Source: Arthrobacter sp. P2b (GTDB lineage: Bacteria; Actinomycetota; Actinomycetes; Actinomycetales; Micrococcaceae). Taken from it: 64,000 bases of DNA. Positions 34,346-42,783 of this stretch are shown in pieces; the stretch's first letter is position 1; each line of letters starts with the position of its first letter. The notes beneath the pieces were generated by a model. That model did not search any database and was not told the origin of the DNA. It was given only the letters and a program-made list of their open reading frames with translations. A program made the translations under genes and the position numbers. The DNA is taken from contig NZ_FVZL01000004.1 of the NCBI RefSeq assembly GCF_900168295.1, forward strand, positions 248,001 through 312,000. The letters are read 5' to 3'.

Positions 34346-35449
34346 TCAGCCGCGGACGGGCTGGGCGAGGTGGCTGCTGAGGATGCGGCGCGCTTCTGCG
34401 GCGTCGGTGATCATGGCCGAGCCGGCGTCAGCCGCGGCAGAGCGCTGGACGGCCTGCTCGGCGCGGATGATGTCGAACGGGTCCTGCCAGTTGTTCCAGT
34501 GCCAGCCTTCGTATTCGCTGGAAATGGCACCGGTGTAGCCGTTTTCCACGAGCTGGCGGACCAGGCCGCGCACCGGAACCGACGGCTCCTCGCCGTTTTC
34601 GTCGATGCCGAAGAACTTGCCGTGCACGTGGCGGACCCACGGCATGATTTCCAGCCAGGTGTCCAGCGGTGCGGGACCGAACAGCCCCGTTCCGTTGATG
34701 CCGAAGTCGATCCCCAGATCCGGCCGGCCGTTGCGGGCGGCCAGGGCGATGAAGGCACCGAAGCGCTCACCATGGACCTTCTGGGTGTTGGGCGGACCTT
34801 CTGCGTAGAAGCCGTTCCACAGCTCAACAACCTGCCGGAGCAGGTCCTCGGATGCACCACGGCGGCGGTAGGCCTCCAGCAGGGAGGGGGCAAAGCCGGT
34901 GACGGTGGCACCCCAGTCGGCGGTGAAGCCCAGCAGCGGGGAATCGAGCTTTTCGTAGCGGTCGCGGAGGGCAAGGACCCGCTCGTGGGCGCCGTGCTGG
35001 TCAGCGTGGACTTCGAGTGCCAGGGTAACGCCGTACTTTTCGGCGACCGGCAGCAGGCTTTCCATGGCGTCGGGTGTCAGCGAGATCTGCACGCGGGCAA
35101 TCGGGAAGCCGAGCCTGGCCGCCACCTCGATCTGCTTGCGCATGTATTCGACCAGTTCGTCGTGGTTCATCAGCCGGTCCCGGCGGATGCCGGTGTCAAC
35201 GTTGACCGCGAGGGACGTGGGGACCAGGTCCACCTCAGCCACCAGGTCGCGGAACTGGCCCACGAAAGCGTCGTCGATGCGGTCCGGGAAGCCCCGGAGG
35301 CTGGAGAATCCAATGACCTCAAGCCCCGGACCAAAACCCTCGGCCGCTACCTTGCGGATCAGGCCATCGAGGTCGTACTGCCGCGCGTGGAAGGCGCGGG
35401 TGAAGCTGTAAAGGGTGACGCCCTGGATCGGCGTTCCGAGGCTGGTCAT
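34346..35449 (-). CDS. C-glycoside deglycosidase alpha subunit 3
   Basis: 367-aa TIM barrel of the same family. The site reads E146-x-H148 (LEVHAD), D178 (FTADWG), H276 (HVHGKFFG) and E312 (SSEYEGW). Sequence between motifs differs clearly from alpha 2, including an extra C-terminal helix, so the substrate range likely differs. ATG 35449 overlaps the beta 3 stop (ATGA), so order is beta then alpha, opposite to unit 2. A longer reading frame upstream overlaps beta 3 and is not used. Confidence 0.87.
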   Translation of the reverse strand: MTSLGTPIQGVTLYSFTRAFHARQYDLDGLIRKVAAEGFGPGLEVIGFSSLRGFPDRIDDAFVGQFRDLVAEVDLVPTSLAVNVDTGIRRDRLMNHDELVEYMRKQIEVAARLGFPIARVQISLTPDAMESLLPVAEKYGVTLALEVHADQHGAHERVLALRDRYEKLDSPLLGFTADWGATVTGFAPSLLEAYRRRGASEDLLRQVVELWNGFYAEGPPNTQKVHGERFGAFIALAARNGRPDLGIDFGINGTGLFGPAPLDTWLEIMPWVRHVHGKFFGIDENGEEPSVPVRGLVRQLVENGYTGAISSEYEGWHWNNWQDPFDIIRAEQAVQRSAAADAGSAMITDAAEARRILSSHLAQPVRG

Positions 35450-35841
35450 CGCGATGCCACCTTCATGGTCTTGGTGTCGTGCTCTTCGATGTGCAGCACG
35501 CCGTGGTCGGTGATGATGTACGGGATGTAGAGCTTCAGGTCCACCCGGACCTCGTGCTCTCCATCGGCATCCTGGACGGGAAGGTCGCCGGAGAGGATGG
35601 CCGAATCCAGCGGGTACCACCATTCGCCGGTCTCATCCACGAGCTCCTCGAACCTGAACGTCCGGTTGTTCATGGTCCAGCGCAGGCTGTCCTCGGGAGC
35701 GGCAACGCCGTCTATGGTCAGTGCTGCGCCGGCGATGCATGAGCCCGGAAGGGCCCGGTACCAGGGGATGCGAACTTCGACGGCGGTACGGCCGTCCTGG
35801 GTACTGAGTGTTCCCTGCTCGATTATGCGGTCGGCGATCAT
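35446..35841 (-). CDS. C-glycoside deglycosidase beta subunit 3 (DUF6379-like)
   Basis: 131-aa beta subunit: VRIPWYRALPGSCIAG motif, TIDGVAAPEDSLRW, then WWYPLDSA and a VDLKLYIPYI strand. ATG 35841 has AAGGAGG 5 nt upstream; an ATG at 35919 does not. It is followed in overlap by alpha 3. An 85-nt gap separates it from the upstream oxidase gene, and regulatory motif site 3 lies about 100 nt before it, so an internal promoter is possible. Confidence 0.86.
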   Translation of the reverse strand: MIADRIIEQGTLSTQDGRTAVEVRIPWYRALPGSCIAGAALTIDGVAAPEDSLRWTMNNRTFRFEELVDETGEWWYPLDSAILSGDLPVQDADGEHEVRVDLKLYIPYIITDHGVLHIEEHDTKTMKVASR

Positions 35842-35926
35842 CGAGACCTCCTTGTCTGCGGCATGCCTTGCCGGTGAATGAAATGCCTGTGAGTGAACGA
35901 AAACGCGGCATCCTGCCACTTATTCA

Positions 35927-37486
35927 TTATTTAGCCATTCTATTGTCTGATTCAGACATAAGTAAAGCGTCGTTCAGTTCTTTTGCGATTTTTCGGGCTC
36001 CGCGCACGGCGAGCGCAACCGCCGTCAGCGTCGGATTGCATGCCGTGGCGGTGGGAATGACGCCGTTGCCGGCCACGAAAAGGCCGGGGACCTGCCACAC
36101 CTGGCTGTCGGGCGAACAGACGCTCCCGCCGTCGTCTGTTTCTCCCATCCGCGTGGTGCCTTGGTAATGCAGGGACGCTCCGGGCGGCATCACGAATGGA
36201 CGCTCGTCGAGCGGTTCACCCACCGCCTTGCCCAGGCGGACGATTTCCTGCTTCGCGCGCTCCACCACCTCGTGGTCCCGCTCTGTGAGGCGGTAGTGGA
36301 TGCGCATGGCGGGCATTCCGTAGGCGTCACGCGCGTCGTCGTCGAACGCCACCCGGTCCTCGCGCTGCAGGTCCTTGGCGCAGAACAGGCCCAGCCCCAC
36401 GATCGATCCCGGAACAATGGGATCATCGTCGGCCAGCGGGACCGGGGACGCATCCAGCTGCATGATCTGGCCGTGGAAGGGTGCCTCGTCCATGTAGGGC
36501 ACCCACGCCACGCCGCTCTGCTCGCTCAGGGCACCGTCAGCTGCCCGCGTTACATGTTCGGCCGAGACGCCGCGCAGCCTGCTTGCGAACACCACCTGGG
36601 CCTGGTCGTTGAGGTAGCGGCCCAGGGCGTCGGGCCTGATGCCGGAAGCCCACAGCAGCTGCGGCGTGCGCAGCGCGTCACCTCCCACCACAACATAGCG
36701 GGCGGCGACGTGATGTGTTTCGCCGCTGCGGCGGTCCTGGACCTCGATGCCGGAGGCAATTCCGTCCTCCGCCAGCACCCGGCTCACCAGCGACTCGTCG
36801 AAGAGTTCAAAGTGCGGGTTCTCGCGGGTCACGTCACCCATCACGACGTCGGAGCCTGACCAGACGAGGCCGCCGTCCTCCCGCCGGTGGACAGCAAGCG
36901 GCATGGGCTGGACGCGGAATGCAGGGTCGCGGCCCTCGTCCAGGACGGCCGACAGGCGGTTGATGACGAGGTCCGAGAAGGGTGCGTCGTCGAAGGCGTG
37001 GGTGGTGACGCCCAGCAGGCGGTCGGCCTCGTCAAGAAGCTGCTCCAGGTCCGGCAGGAACGGTATGCGCTCCGTTCCTCCGGGACGCGGGCATGCGGCG
37101 GTCCAGTGCGCCGCCATGCCGCCCACGTTGCTGGACATGGCCGCGACGGGCATGCCGTCCTCTCCCGGGAAGGCGTAACCGTCCGGCAGGAGATATGTGC
37201 CTGCCCTGGCCCGGCGCTCCCCGCTCTTGGCTGCGCCGGGGGAGGTGATCGTTTCGGCCCCTGCCCCAGGTCCCTCGGAAGCGCGCTGGGCAATGCTGCG
37301 GCGGTCGGGATCGGCGATGTTCTTGACGTGCGCACCTGGCGGATTGCTGACGGTGGGGCCCACTTCGAACATGGCGATGGTGGTGCCGGGGGCTTCCTCG
37401 CTGAGGATCCGCGCATACGCGGATGCTGTGGGCCCGCTGCCAACGATGGCGACGTCGACGCGTGCGGGATAGCGGTTACCGGCCAT
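35927..37486 (-). CDS. pyranose-oxidase-like GMC oxidoreductase 2 (C-glycoside 3-oxidase family)
   Basis: 519-aa FAD oxidase, paralogue of the one at 22.4-23.9 kb. VAIVGSGPTASAYARIL binds FAD, VGGMAAHWTAACP holds the His (H127) at the pyranose-oxidase flavinylation position, and SLHYQGTTRMG with ACNPTLTAVALAVRGARK gives the catalytic His and Asn. Start ATG 37486 lies within the last codons of the isomerase gene (11-nt overlap). In context it should oxidise the sugar C3 of a C-glycoside with O2, feeding CGD units 2 and 3. The final 7 codons overlap a 7-bp palindrome. Confidence 0.87.
   Translation of the reverse strand: MAGNRYPARVDVAIVGSGPTASAYARILSEEAPGTTIAMFEVGPTVSNPPGAHVKNIADPDRRSIAQRASEGPGAGAETITSPGAAKSGERRARAGTYLLPDGYAFPGEDGMPVAAMSSNVGGMAAHWTAACPRPGGTERIPFLPDLEQLLDEADRLLGVTTHAFDDAPFSDLVINRLSAVLDEGRDPAFRVQPMPLAVHRREDGGLVWSGSDVVMGDVTRENPHFELFDESLVSRVLAEDGIASGIEVQDRRSGETHHVAARYVVVGGDALRTPQLLWASGIRPDALGRYLNDQAQVVFASRLRGVSAEHVTRAADGALSEQSGVAWVPYMDEAPFHGQIMQLDASPVPLADDDPIVPGSIVGLGLFCAKDLQREDRVAFDDDARDAYGMPAMRIHYRLTERDHEVVERAKQEIVRLGKAVGEPLDERPFVMPPGASLHYQGTTRMGETDDGGSVCSPDSQVWQVPGLFVAGNGVIPTATACNPTLTAVALAVRGARKIAKELNDALLMSESDNRMAK
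35944..35963. promoter_or_regulatory. cluster motif site 3 with palindrome
   Basis: TGTCTGATTCAGACA (7-bp arms, 1-nt centre) overlaps GACATAAGT at 35955-35963. The stretch TGATTCAGACATAAGT matches site 2 (TGAATCTGACATAAGT) at 14 of 16 bases. It sits in the last codons of the oxidase gene, about 100 nt before CGD beta 3. Confidence 0.5.
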
Positions 37487-38258
37487 GGCCCGCCACCAGT
37501 TCCTGGATGCGCCGGACGGACTTTGCCGAATCAATGGTCGGGTAGTACTCCAGCCCGATCGGGCCCGTGTAACCGCTGTTCTGCAGGTCCCCGATCCTGG
37601 CAGGCCAGTCGATGGAACCCGACCCGGGCTCCCCGCGTCCCGGGGCATCGGCGATCTGCACGTACTTGATGAAATCCCCGGCGTTGGCCAGTTCGGCAAC
37701 CACGTCCTCGCCCTCGACCGTGGAGTGGTAGAGGTCGTAGAGGACGCCGAAGTTCGGCGAGTTGACGCCTTTGGCGACGTAGACGGCTTCCGAAGTCCGG
37801 TCCAGAAGGGCTCCGGGGTGGTCAACACGGATGTTCACCGGTTCGAGGACCAGGGTGATGCCCGAACCCTCGATGTGCGCCACGCCGCGGGTGAAGATCT
37901 CGATCAGTTCGTCCAGCTGGTCCTGCCGCTTGCGGCCGCCAAAGCCGGTGCCGCTGCCCACCACAATCCGTGGGCAGCCGAGCTGCCGTGCCACCTCGAC
38001 GCCGGCGTCGAGGCCGGTGTAGAAGGGTGCGTGGTCCTTGGGCGGGATCATGAACTGCATGCGCGGTTCGGCCAGTTGGGCGGTGAGCTGGACTCCGGTG
38101 TCCTCAAGGGCTTCCTTGAGGGCGGGAATGTCCTTGCCGGTGGGGCCCCACATTTCCACGGCGTCGAAGCCGGCGGCGGCTGCTGCGCGGACCCGGTCTG
38201 CGGCGCTGTCGCCTGCTTCTGAGAACAGGAGGTCGATATTGGGCGCAAGTTGGTACAT
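37476..38258 (-). CDS. hydroxypyruvate isomerase-like TIM barrel
   Basis: 260-aa protein of the Hyi/xylose-isomerase-like group. Likely ligands: E in TLVLEPVN, D in VLYDLYHS, H or Q region YVQIADAPGR, and E in IGLEYYPT. These segments match hydroxypyruvate isomerase. The third motif has Q (KYVQIAD), as is normal in that group. It probably handles the keto sugar or its breakdown product. It is followed in overlap by the oxidase gene and preceded by the ABC importer genes. Confidence 0.86.
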   Translation of the reverse strand: MYQLAPNIDLLFSEAGDSAADRVRAAAAAGFDAVEMWGPTGKDIPALKEALEDTGVQLTAQLAEPRMQFMIPPKDHAPFYTGLDAGVEVARQLGCPRIVVGSGTGFGGRKRQDQLDELIEIFTRGVAHIEGSGITLVLEPVNIRVDHPGALLDRTSEAVYVAKGVNSPNFGVLYDLYHSTVEGEDVVAELANAGDFIKYVQIADAPGRGEPGSGSIDWPARIGDLQNSGYTGPIGLEYYPTIDSAKSVRRIQELVAGHGR

Positions 38259-38386
38259 GGATTTCTCCTTGAAGTAAGAAAGGTGAGCTGGATTGTGGGC
38301 CGTCAGCGCCCGGATCCACCGGTTTTTGGGTGTGAAAGGCCGCCGCGCGGCGTTCGGGACGCTGCGCGGTGGTCAACCGTTGCGGG

Positions 38387-39223
38387 TCAGCCCTTCAGGC
38401 CGCCGGAGAATCCCTGGATGAAGCGCTTCTGCGCGAACAGGAACAGGGCAAGGATGGGGATCATGGACACGATGACAATGGCGAAGATCGAGTTCCACTG
38501 GGAGACCAGGGAGCCGATGTAGTAGTACATGGCCACCGGCAGCGTCTGGTTGGCGGAGCCGCCCAGGAAGATCAGCGATGTGAAGAAGTCGTTCCACACG
38601 ATGAGCCCGGCAAAGATGGTCACCGTGCCGGTGGCGGGAGCCATCATGGGGAACACCACCTTGGAGAAAACTTGGGACTTGCTGGCACCGTCGATGGTTG
38701 CCGCTTCTTCATAGTCCGTGCCGAGGCCGCGGAAGAAGTTTGCGTAGAGGAAGATCGACAGCGGCAGGAGCATGCCGGTGTAGAGGACGATCAGGCCCCA
38801 GGCCGACCCGGTAAGTCCAAGGGCGCGTGCACCCATGTAGAGGGGGACGGCGCCGAGTTGGCCGGGCAGGATGATGGCGACCAGGAAGAGGTAGTACGCG
38901 CCCTTGCTCCAGCGGCGAGTGCTCCGCGAGATGACGTATCCGGTGACGGAGCCGAGGGCAATGAGTCCCACAATGCTGCCGGCGGTGATGATGAGGCTGT
39001 TGAGCAGGCCCAACACCACGTTGGAGTTGCCGGTGGCGGTCAGGACGTCCACGAAGTTGCTGAAGTCAGGGCTTGTTGGCGGAGCCAGGGCCGAGGTGGT
39101 GAACAACTCGGTGTCCGGCTTCAGGGCGGTGGTCACCAGGAAGTAGAACGGCGCGAGGAACAGCAGGGCGAGTGCCCACAGGCCGACTTCGCGTAGCAGG
39201 GTGAGTTTGGTGTAGCGGAACAT
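38387..39223 (-). CDS. sugar ABC transporter permease (MalG type)
   Basis: 278-aa carbohydrate ABC permease with six hydrophobic segments. The EAA loop is EEAATIDGASKSQVFSKVVFPMMAPA. Second permease of the pair; it starts 3 nt after the first one ends. It would form the membrane channel for a glycoside or oligosaccharide. Confidence 0.9.
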   Translation of the reverse strand: MFRYTKLTLLREVGLWALALLFLAPFYFLVTTALKPDTELFTTSALAPPTSPDFSNFVDVLTATGNSNVVLGLLNSLIITAGSIVGLIALGSVTGYVISRSTRRWSKGAYYLFLVAIILPGQLGAVPLYMGARALGLTGSAWGLIVLYTGMLLPLSIFLYANFFRGLGTDYEEAATIDGASKSQVFSKVVFPMMAPATGTVTIFAGLIVWNDFFTSLIFLGGSANQTLPVAMYYYIGSLVSQWNSIFAIVIVSMIPILALFLFAQKRFIQGFSGGLKG

Positions 39224-39226
39224 GGC

Positions 39227-40186
39227 TTAGTCCTCGGGGTTCGAACGCGTCAGCCGCTGCTGGAGTACGGCGAAGATCAGGATGATGGCGGCGAGCACCA
39301 GGGCCAGGGCGGCACCGCCCCCGAAGTTCCCGAGCGCAAAGGCCTGCTTGTAGACCTGGGTGGCCAGCGTTTCCGTGGCTCCCGCGGGTCCGCCGCCGGT
39401 GAGCGCCATGATGGGGTCGAAGACGCGCAGTCCCTGGACGATTCCCAGCGTGGTGGCGATGGCGACGGCGGGTCGGATGGCGGGCAGGGTAACGTTCCGG
39501 AACCGCTGCCACAGGTTGGCGCCGTCAATGGCGGCCGCTTCCTCGACTTCCACCGGGACGCCGGCCAGTCCGGCCATGAAAATCACCATGGCAAAGCCGG
39601 TTGACGACCAGACCAGTACCACCAGGACGGTCCAGATGGCCCACTGCGGGTCGGCCAGCCACGGCTTGGCCTGGTCGCCGGCGCCTATTGCCGTCAGGAG
39701 GGCGTTGAGCGGACCGTCGAAGTCGAAAATGTATTTCCAGATGTAGGCCGTGGCCAGCGGGCTGAGCACCACCGGCATAAAGAAGAGGGTCCGGAGGATG
39801 TAGCGAGTCTTGAGGACCCGGTTCAGGCCCAACGCAATGACCAGTCCTGCGATATTGCCCAGGAGAACCGAGCCGAAGGCCAGGAAAAGGGTGTTGGAGA
39901 GGGCTCCGACTTTTGTGGTGTCCTTGAAGATGGCCTCGAAGTTGGCCCAGCCCGTGATTTTGAACGAGCCGATGCCCGTCCAGTTGGTGAAGGCGAAGAA
40001 TCCGCCGATTCCGGTTGCCACGTAGTGGATGGCAACCACCAGTGCGATTCCCGGCAGGGCCCACCACCAGTGTCCGAACTCCAGGCCGCGGCCCCGGGGG
40101 CGGGCGTTCTGTCCCGCCCCCGGAGTGCGCCTGCCTCGCCGGGGTGCTTCTGCTGCTTCGCTTTTCGGTTGCATCGTCGCAGTCAT
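39227..40186 (-). CDS. sugar ABC transporter permease (MalF type)
   Basis: 319-aa permease with six to seven hydrophobic segments and a charged, proline-rich N-terminal head (residues 1-30). The EAA motif is EVEEAAAIDGANLWQRFRNVTLPAI. It lies between the binding protein and the MalG-type gene, giving the usual SBP-MalF-MalG order. No ATP-binding subunit is encoded nearby. Confidence 0.9.
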   Translation of the reverse strand: MTATMQPKSEAAEAPRRGRRTPGAGQNARPRGRGLEFGHWWWALPGIALVVAIHYVATGIGGFFAFTNWTGIGSFKITGWANFEAIFKDTTKVGALSNTLFLAFGSVLLGNIAGLVIALGLNRVLKTRYILRTLFFMPVVLSPLATAYIWKYIFDFDGPLNALLTAIGAGDQAKPWLADPQWAIWTVLVVLVWSSTGFAMVIFMAGLAGVPVEVEEAAAIDGANLWQRFRNVTLPAIRPAVAIATTLGIVQGLRVFDPIMALTGGGPAGATETLATQVYKQAFALGNFGGGAALALVLAAIILIFAVLQQRLTRSNPED

Positions 40187-40239
40187 GGTATTCCTTGCTT
40201 GTCCCTTTGAGTGGTCGGAACGTTGATAGTGAAGAACGG

Positions 40240-41529
40240 CTACTGTCCCCAGGCGGCGTCCATGGCCTGCAGGACCTGGTCAGGGGTCTTCTGGCCGGTG
40301 ATAATTCCCTGCACGCCGGTTGCGAGGGCGTCGTAGACGGCGGAGTTCGGCCACTGGCTGTTCGGCAACGGCCCGTATTTTCCGTCCTTGATCAGGTCGC
40401 CGACGTTCTTGTACGCGCCGCCCTCGAAGTCGTAGCTGTCGATGCCACTCACCGGCAGGGCGCCGTCGATCTCTGCGAACGCCTTGGTCTGCTCCGGTTC
40501 GGCAGCCCAGGCGAGGAACGCCTTGGCGGCGTCCTTGTTCTTGGAGGCGGCGTTGATGGAGAAGGCGTAGTTGGCGCTGGCGTAGACGTAGTCGTTACCG
40601 GAGCCCTTTTCAGCCGGCAGTGCCCGCACGCCGAATTCGGAACCGGCAGCGGCGGACTGCAGCTGCTTCCAGCTCGTGGCCGGAATGAACCCTGCCAGTG
40701 ACGTACCGCTGGCAAGGCCCTTGGTAATGGCGTCGAAACCGGCGCCGGCGGCGCCCTTCTGGAAGCAGCCTGCGTCCTTCAGGGTGTTGACTGCTTCGAG
40801 TGCCGACTTCCAGCCATCCGAGCCCGCGAAGGTGACCTCATTGGCCGCGCGCTTGTCGTTCCACTGGGGGTCTTCCGCGTAAACGCGGGAGGCCGCCAGG
40901 GACATCGCGGTAAGGCCCGTGTTGGGAGGCGCCGCGCCGGCAAGGGCGAAGAGGGATTTCCCGGACGATTCGAGGGACTTGCACTGCTGTTCAAGAGCCG
41001 CAAAGTCCGCGGGGAACTCGCCTGCTTCCTTAACCGCAACCTCGTTCGCGACCAGGGCGGACACAGTAATGGCCGTTGCCTGGCCGAAGATCTTGCCCTC
41101 CGGGCCGAAGCTGCTGGCGCTCCCCTCAGGCAGGAGCTCTTTGGCGGAATCGTCCAGGGGCTCAAGGAACCCGGCCTCCGCCAGCGGAAGGATGCTGCGT
41201 CCCTGGCCGCTGCCCGGCGAGGTCACCACAATGTCCGAGGCGTTGCCGGCCTGGAGCTGGGTCCGCAGGGTCTGGTCATAGGAGTCGTTGGGCTGGGGGT
41301 TGAACGTGATCTTGACGTTCGGGTTGGTCTCCATATACTTCTCGGCGAGTACCTGGAAGGGGCTCTCGATGGTGTTGGAGGTGGCGAATGACAGGGAGAA
41401 TTCCTGCGAGCCGCTTGAAGAGGCGTTGCTGCCGGTGGAGGCCGAGCAGCCGGTAAGGACAAGGGCTGCGATGGTGGGGACGGCGAGGGCGCCGGCCTTC
41501 AGGCCCGAATAGCGACGGTGCTGTGTCAT
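40240..41529 (-). CDS. sugar ABC transporter substrate-binding lipoprotein
   Basis: 429-aa family 1 solute-binding protein. The signal peptide ends in a lipobox, LVLTGCSAS (Cys at about residue 28), followed by a Ser/Gly-rich linker. The mature protein has the extracellular sugar-binding pattern (PNVKITFNPQPNDSYDQ, FLAWAAEPEQTKAF). It captures a sugar or glycoside outside the membrane. ATG 41529 is preceded by GAAAGG. First gene of the long minus-strand operon, divergent from a LysR gene. Confidence 0.9.
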   Translation of the reverse strand: MTQHRRYSGLKAGALAVPTIAALVLTGCSASTGSNASSSGSQEFSLSFATSNTIESPFQVLAEKYMETNPNVKITFNPQPNDSYDQTLRTQLQAGNASDIVVTSPGSGQGRSILPLAEAGFLEPLDDSAKELLPEGSASSFGPEGKIFGQATAITVSALVANEVAVKEAGEFPADFAALEQQCKSLESSGKSLFALAGAAPPNTGLTAMSLAASRVYAEDPQWNDKRAANEVTFAGSDGWKSALEAVNTLKDAGCFQKGAAGAGFDAITKGLASGTSLAGFIPATSWKQLQSAAAGSEFGVRALPAEKGSGNDYVYASANYAFSINAASKNKDAAKAFLAWAAEPEQTKAFAEIDGALPVSGIDSYDFEGGAYKNVGDLIKDGKYGPLPNSQWPNSAVYDALATGVQGIITGQKTPDQVLQAMDAAWGQ

Positions 41530-41616
41530 GTCCAGCCTTTCTGACTTCGTTGTCGAAATTATCCGGGAGCCGTGACCCCGGTCACTCACCAGTATGCGGG
41601 AGATGTGCAGAAAAAG

Positions 41617-41649
41617 CACATAAGTGTTGCCGATGGCAGACATAAGTTG
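41617..41649. promoter_or_regulatory. cluster motif sites 4 and 5 (two ACATAAGT copies)
   Basis: CACATAAGT at 41617-41625 and GACATAAGTTG at 41639-41649, in the same direction and 22 bp apart, about two helical turns. They sit 88-120 nt upstream of the binding-protein start in the divergent region shared with the LysR gene, a suitable place for regulator binding. Confidence 0.55.
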
Positions 41650-41764
41650 AACGGGGGTCTGCAGAAGCAATCCGCATCGGAGGATGTGATGCACACCGCA
41701 GAACCTATTGATGCCGCTGATACACTGGCGGGACGAAAGTTCACCGTTGAAAGATCGACGTGCC

Positions 41765-42709
41765 GTGACGAATAATGTCCTGCTTTCCCGGCTCGACCTC
41801 AACCTGCTGATCTCGCTGGATGCCCTGATTACCGAGCGGAGCGTGACGAGGGCGGCCGAGCGGCTCCACCTGAGCCAGCCGGCGCTGAGCGCGTCGCTGG
41901 CGCGGCTCCGGTCCCATTTCGGGGATCCCATCCTTGCCCGCCGGGGCAATGCCTATGAGCTCACGCCCTTCGCGCTGCGGCTGGCAGAGCACACCACCAC
42001 GGCGCTGGAGGCCGCCCGCCGTGTCTTCGAAAGCCAGGCGACCTGGGAGCCGAGCGAATCAGAGCGCGAGTTCTCCATTTACGGCTCGGACTACGGCTTT
42101 ACCACCATCGGACGGGTGGTTTCGGAGCTTGCGGCCGAGCGCGCCCCCGGGGTCCGGTTCCGGTTCATGCTGCATAACCCGATGGTGGTGGAGGATGCCG
42201 CAAACCGCCTGCGTTCGGTGGACGGCATGGTGATTCCGCACGGCTTCCTGACCGGGCTCCCCTACCTGGACCTGTGGCGGGACGGCTGGGTCGCCGTCGT
42301 CTCGTCGTCCAATGACGCCGTTGGCGAGAACATCACCATGGAGAATATCGCCGAACTCCCCTGGGTGATGACCTACCAGACCCGTTCGGCGTCAACGTCG
42401 GCAGAACGCCAGATCATGCAGCTCGGTGTTGAGCCGCGTGTGGATGTGGTGGTGGAGAGCTTCCAGTCCCTGCCGCACTTCGTGGTGGGTACAAACCGGA
42501 TCGCGCTCATCCAGGCGGCGCTGGTGCCGTTCGCGCTGCGCGTCGGCGGGGTGCGGATCCTGCCGCTGCCCTTCGACGCCACGCCGCTGGTGAACGCCCT
42601 GTGGTGGCATCCCGTCCATAACCGCGATTCGGAGCATGAGTGGATGCGGGAGCTCTTCACGGAGGCTGCCGGCATTGTTGCGGCGGCTGCGGCCCAGGAA
42701 GCCCCGTAA
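41765..42709 (+). CDS. LysR-family regulator (NodD-like)
   Basis: 314-aa LysR protein. The winged helix-turn-helix occupies about residues 8-70 (LDLNLLISLDALITERSVTRAAERLHLSQPALSASLARL). The effector domain follows (EREFSIYGSDYGFTTIGRVV). It resembles the LysR at 19.9 kb in the LDLNLL start and LTPFA motif. GTG 41765 gives the usual short lead before the HTH; ATG 41708 is also in frame and neither has a good ribosome site. It is divergent from the ABC operon and probably senses an aglycone or sugar. Confidence 0.85.
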   Translation: MTNNVLLSRLDLNLLISLDALITERSVTRAAERLHLSQPALSASLARLRSHFGDPILARRGNAYELTPFALRLAEHTTTALEAARRVFESQATWEPSESEREFSIYGSDYGFTTIGRVVSELAAERAPGVRFRFMLHNPMVVEDAANRLRSVDGMVIPHGFLTGLPYLDLWRDGWVAVVSSSNDAVGENITMENIAELPWVMTYQTRSASTSAERQIMQLGVEPRVDVVVESFQSLPHFVVGTNRIALIQAALVPFALRVGGVRILPLPFDATPLVNALWWHPVHNRDSEHEWMRELFTEAAGIVAAAAAQEAP

Positions 42710-42724
42710 ACAAACGCGCGCTTA

Positions 42725-42770
42725 AATGCCTCGGTGCCCGGCCGGATGGACCGGCGGGCACCAAAGCATT
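42725..42770. terminator. bidirectional terminator between LysR and the CGD fusion
   Basis: Long stem: AATGC / GCATT outside, GGTGCCC / GGGCACC and GCCGG / CCGGC inside, with one bulged G and a 5-nt loop. It fills the 74-nt gap between convergent genes, so it can stop transcription from both sides. Confidence 0.68.
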
Positions 42771-42783
42771 CGGGATTGCAGGG

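Noticed and set aside
35450..35623. Extension of CGD alpha 3 upstream into beta 3
   Set aside because: The extra residues are Arg/Pro/His-rich out-of-frame translation of the beta gene; ATG 35449 overlaps the beta stop in the usual ATGA manner. It is therefore not a third fusion.
38259..38386. Possible small gene or regulatory motif between the permease and isomerase genes
   Set aside because: No frame with a ribosome site and no copy of the ACATAAGT motif; only a short GC palindrome is visible.
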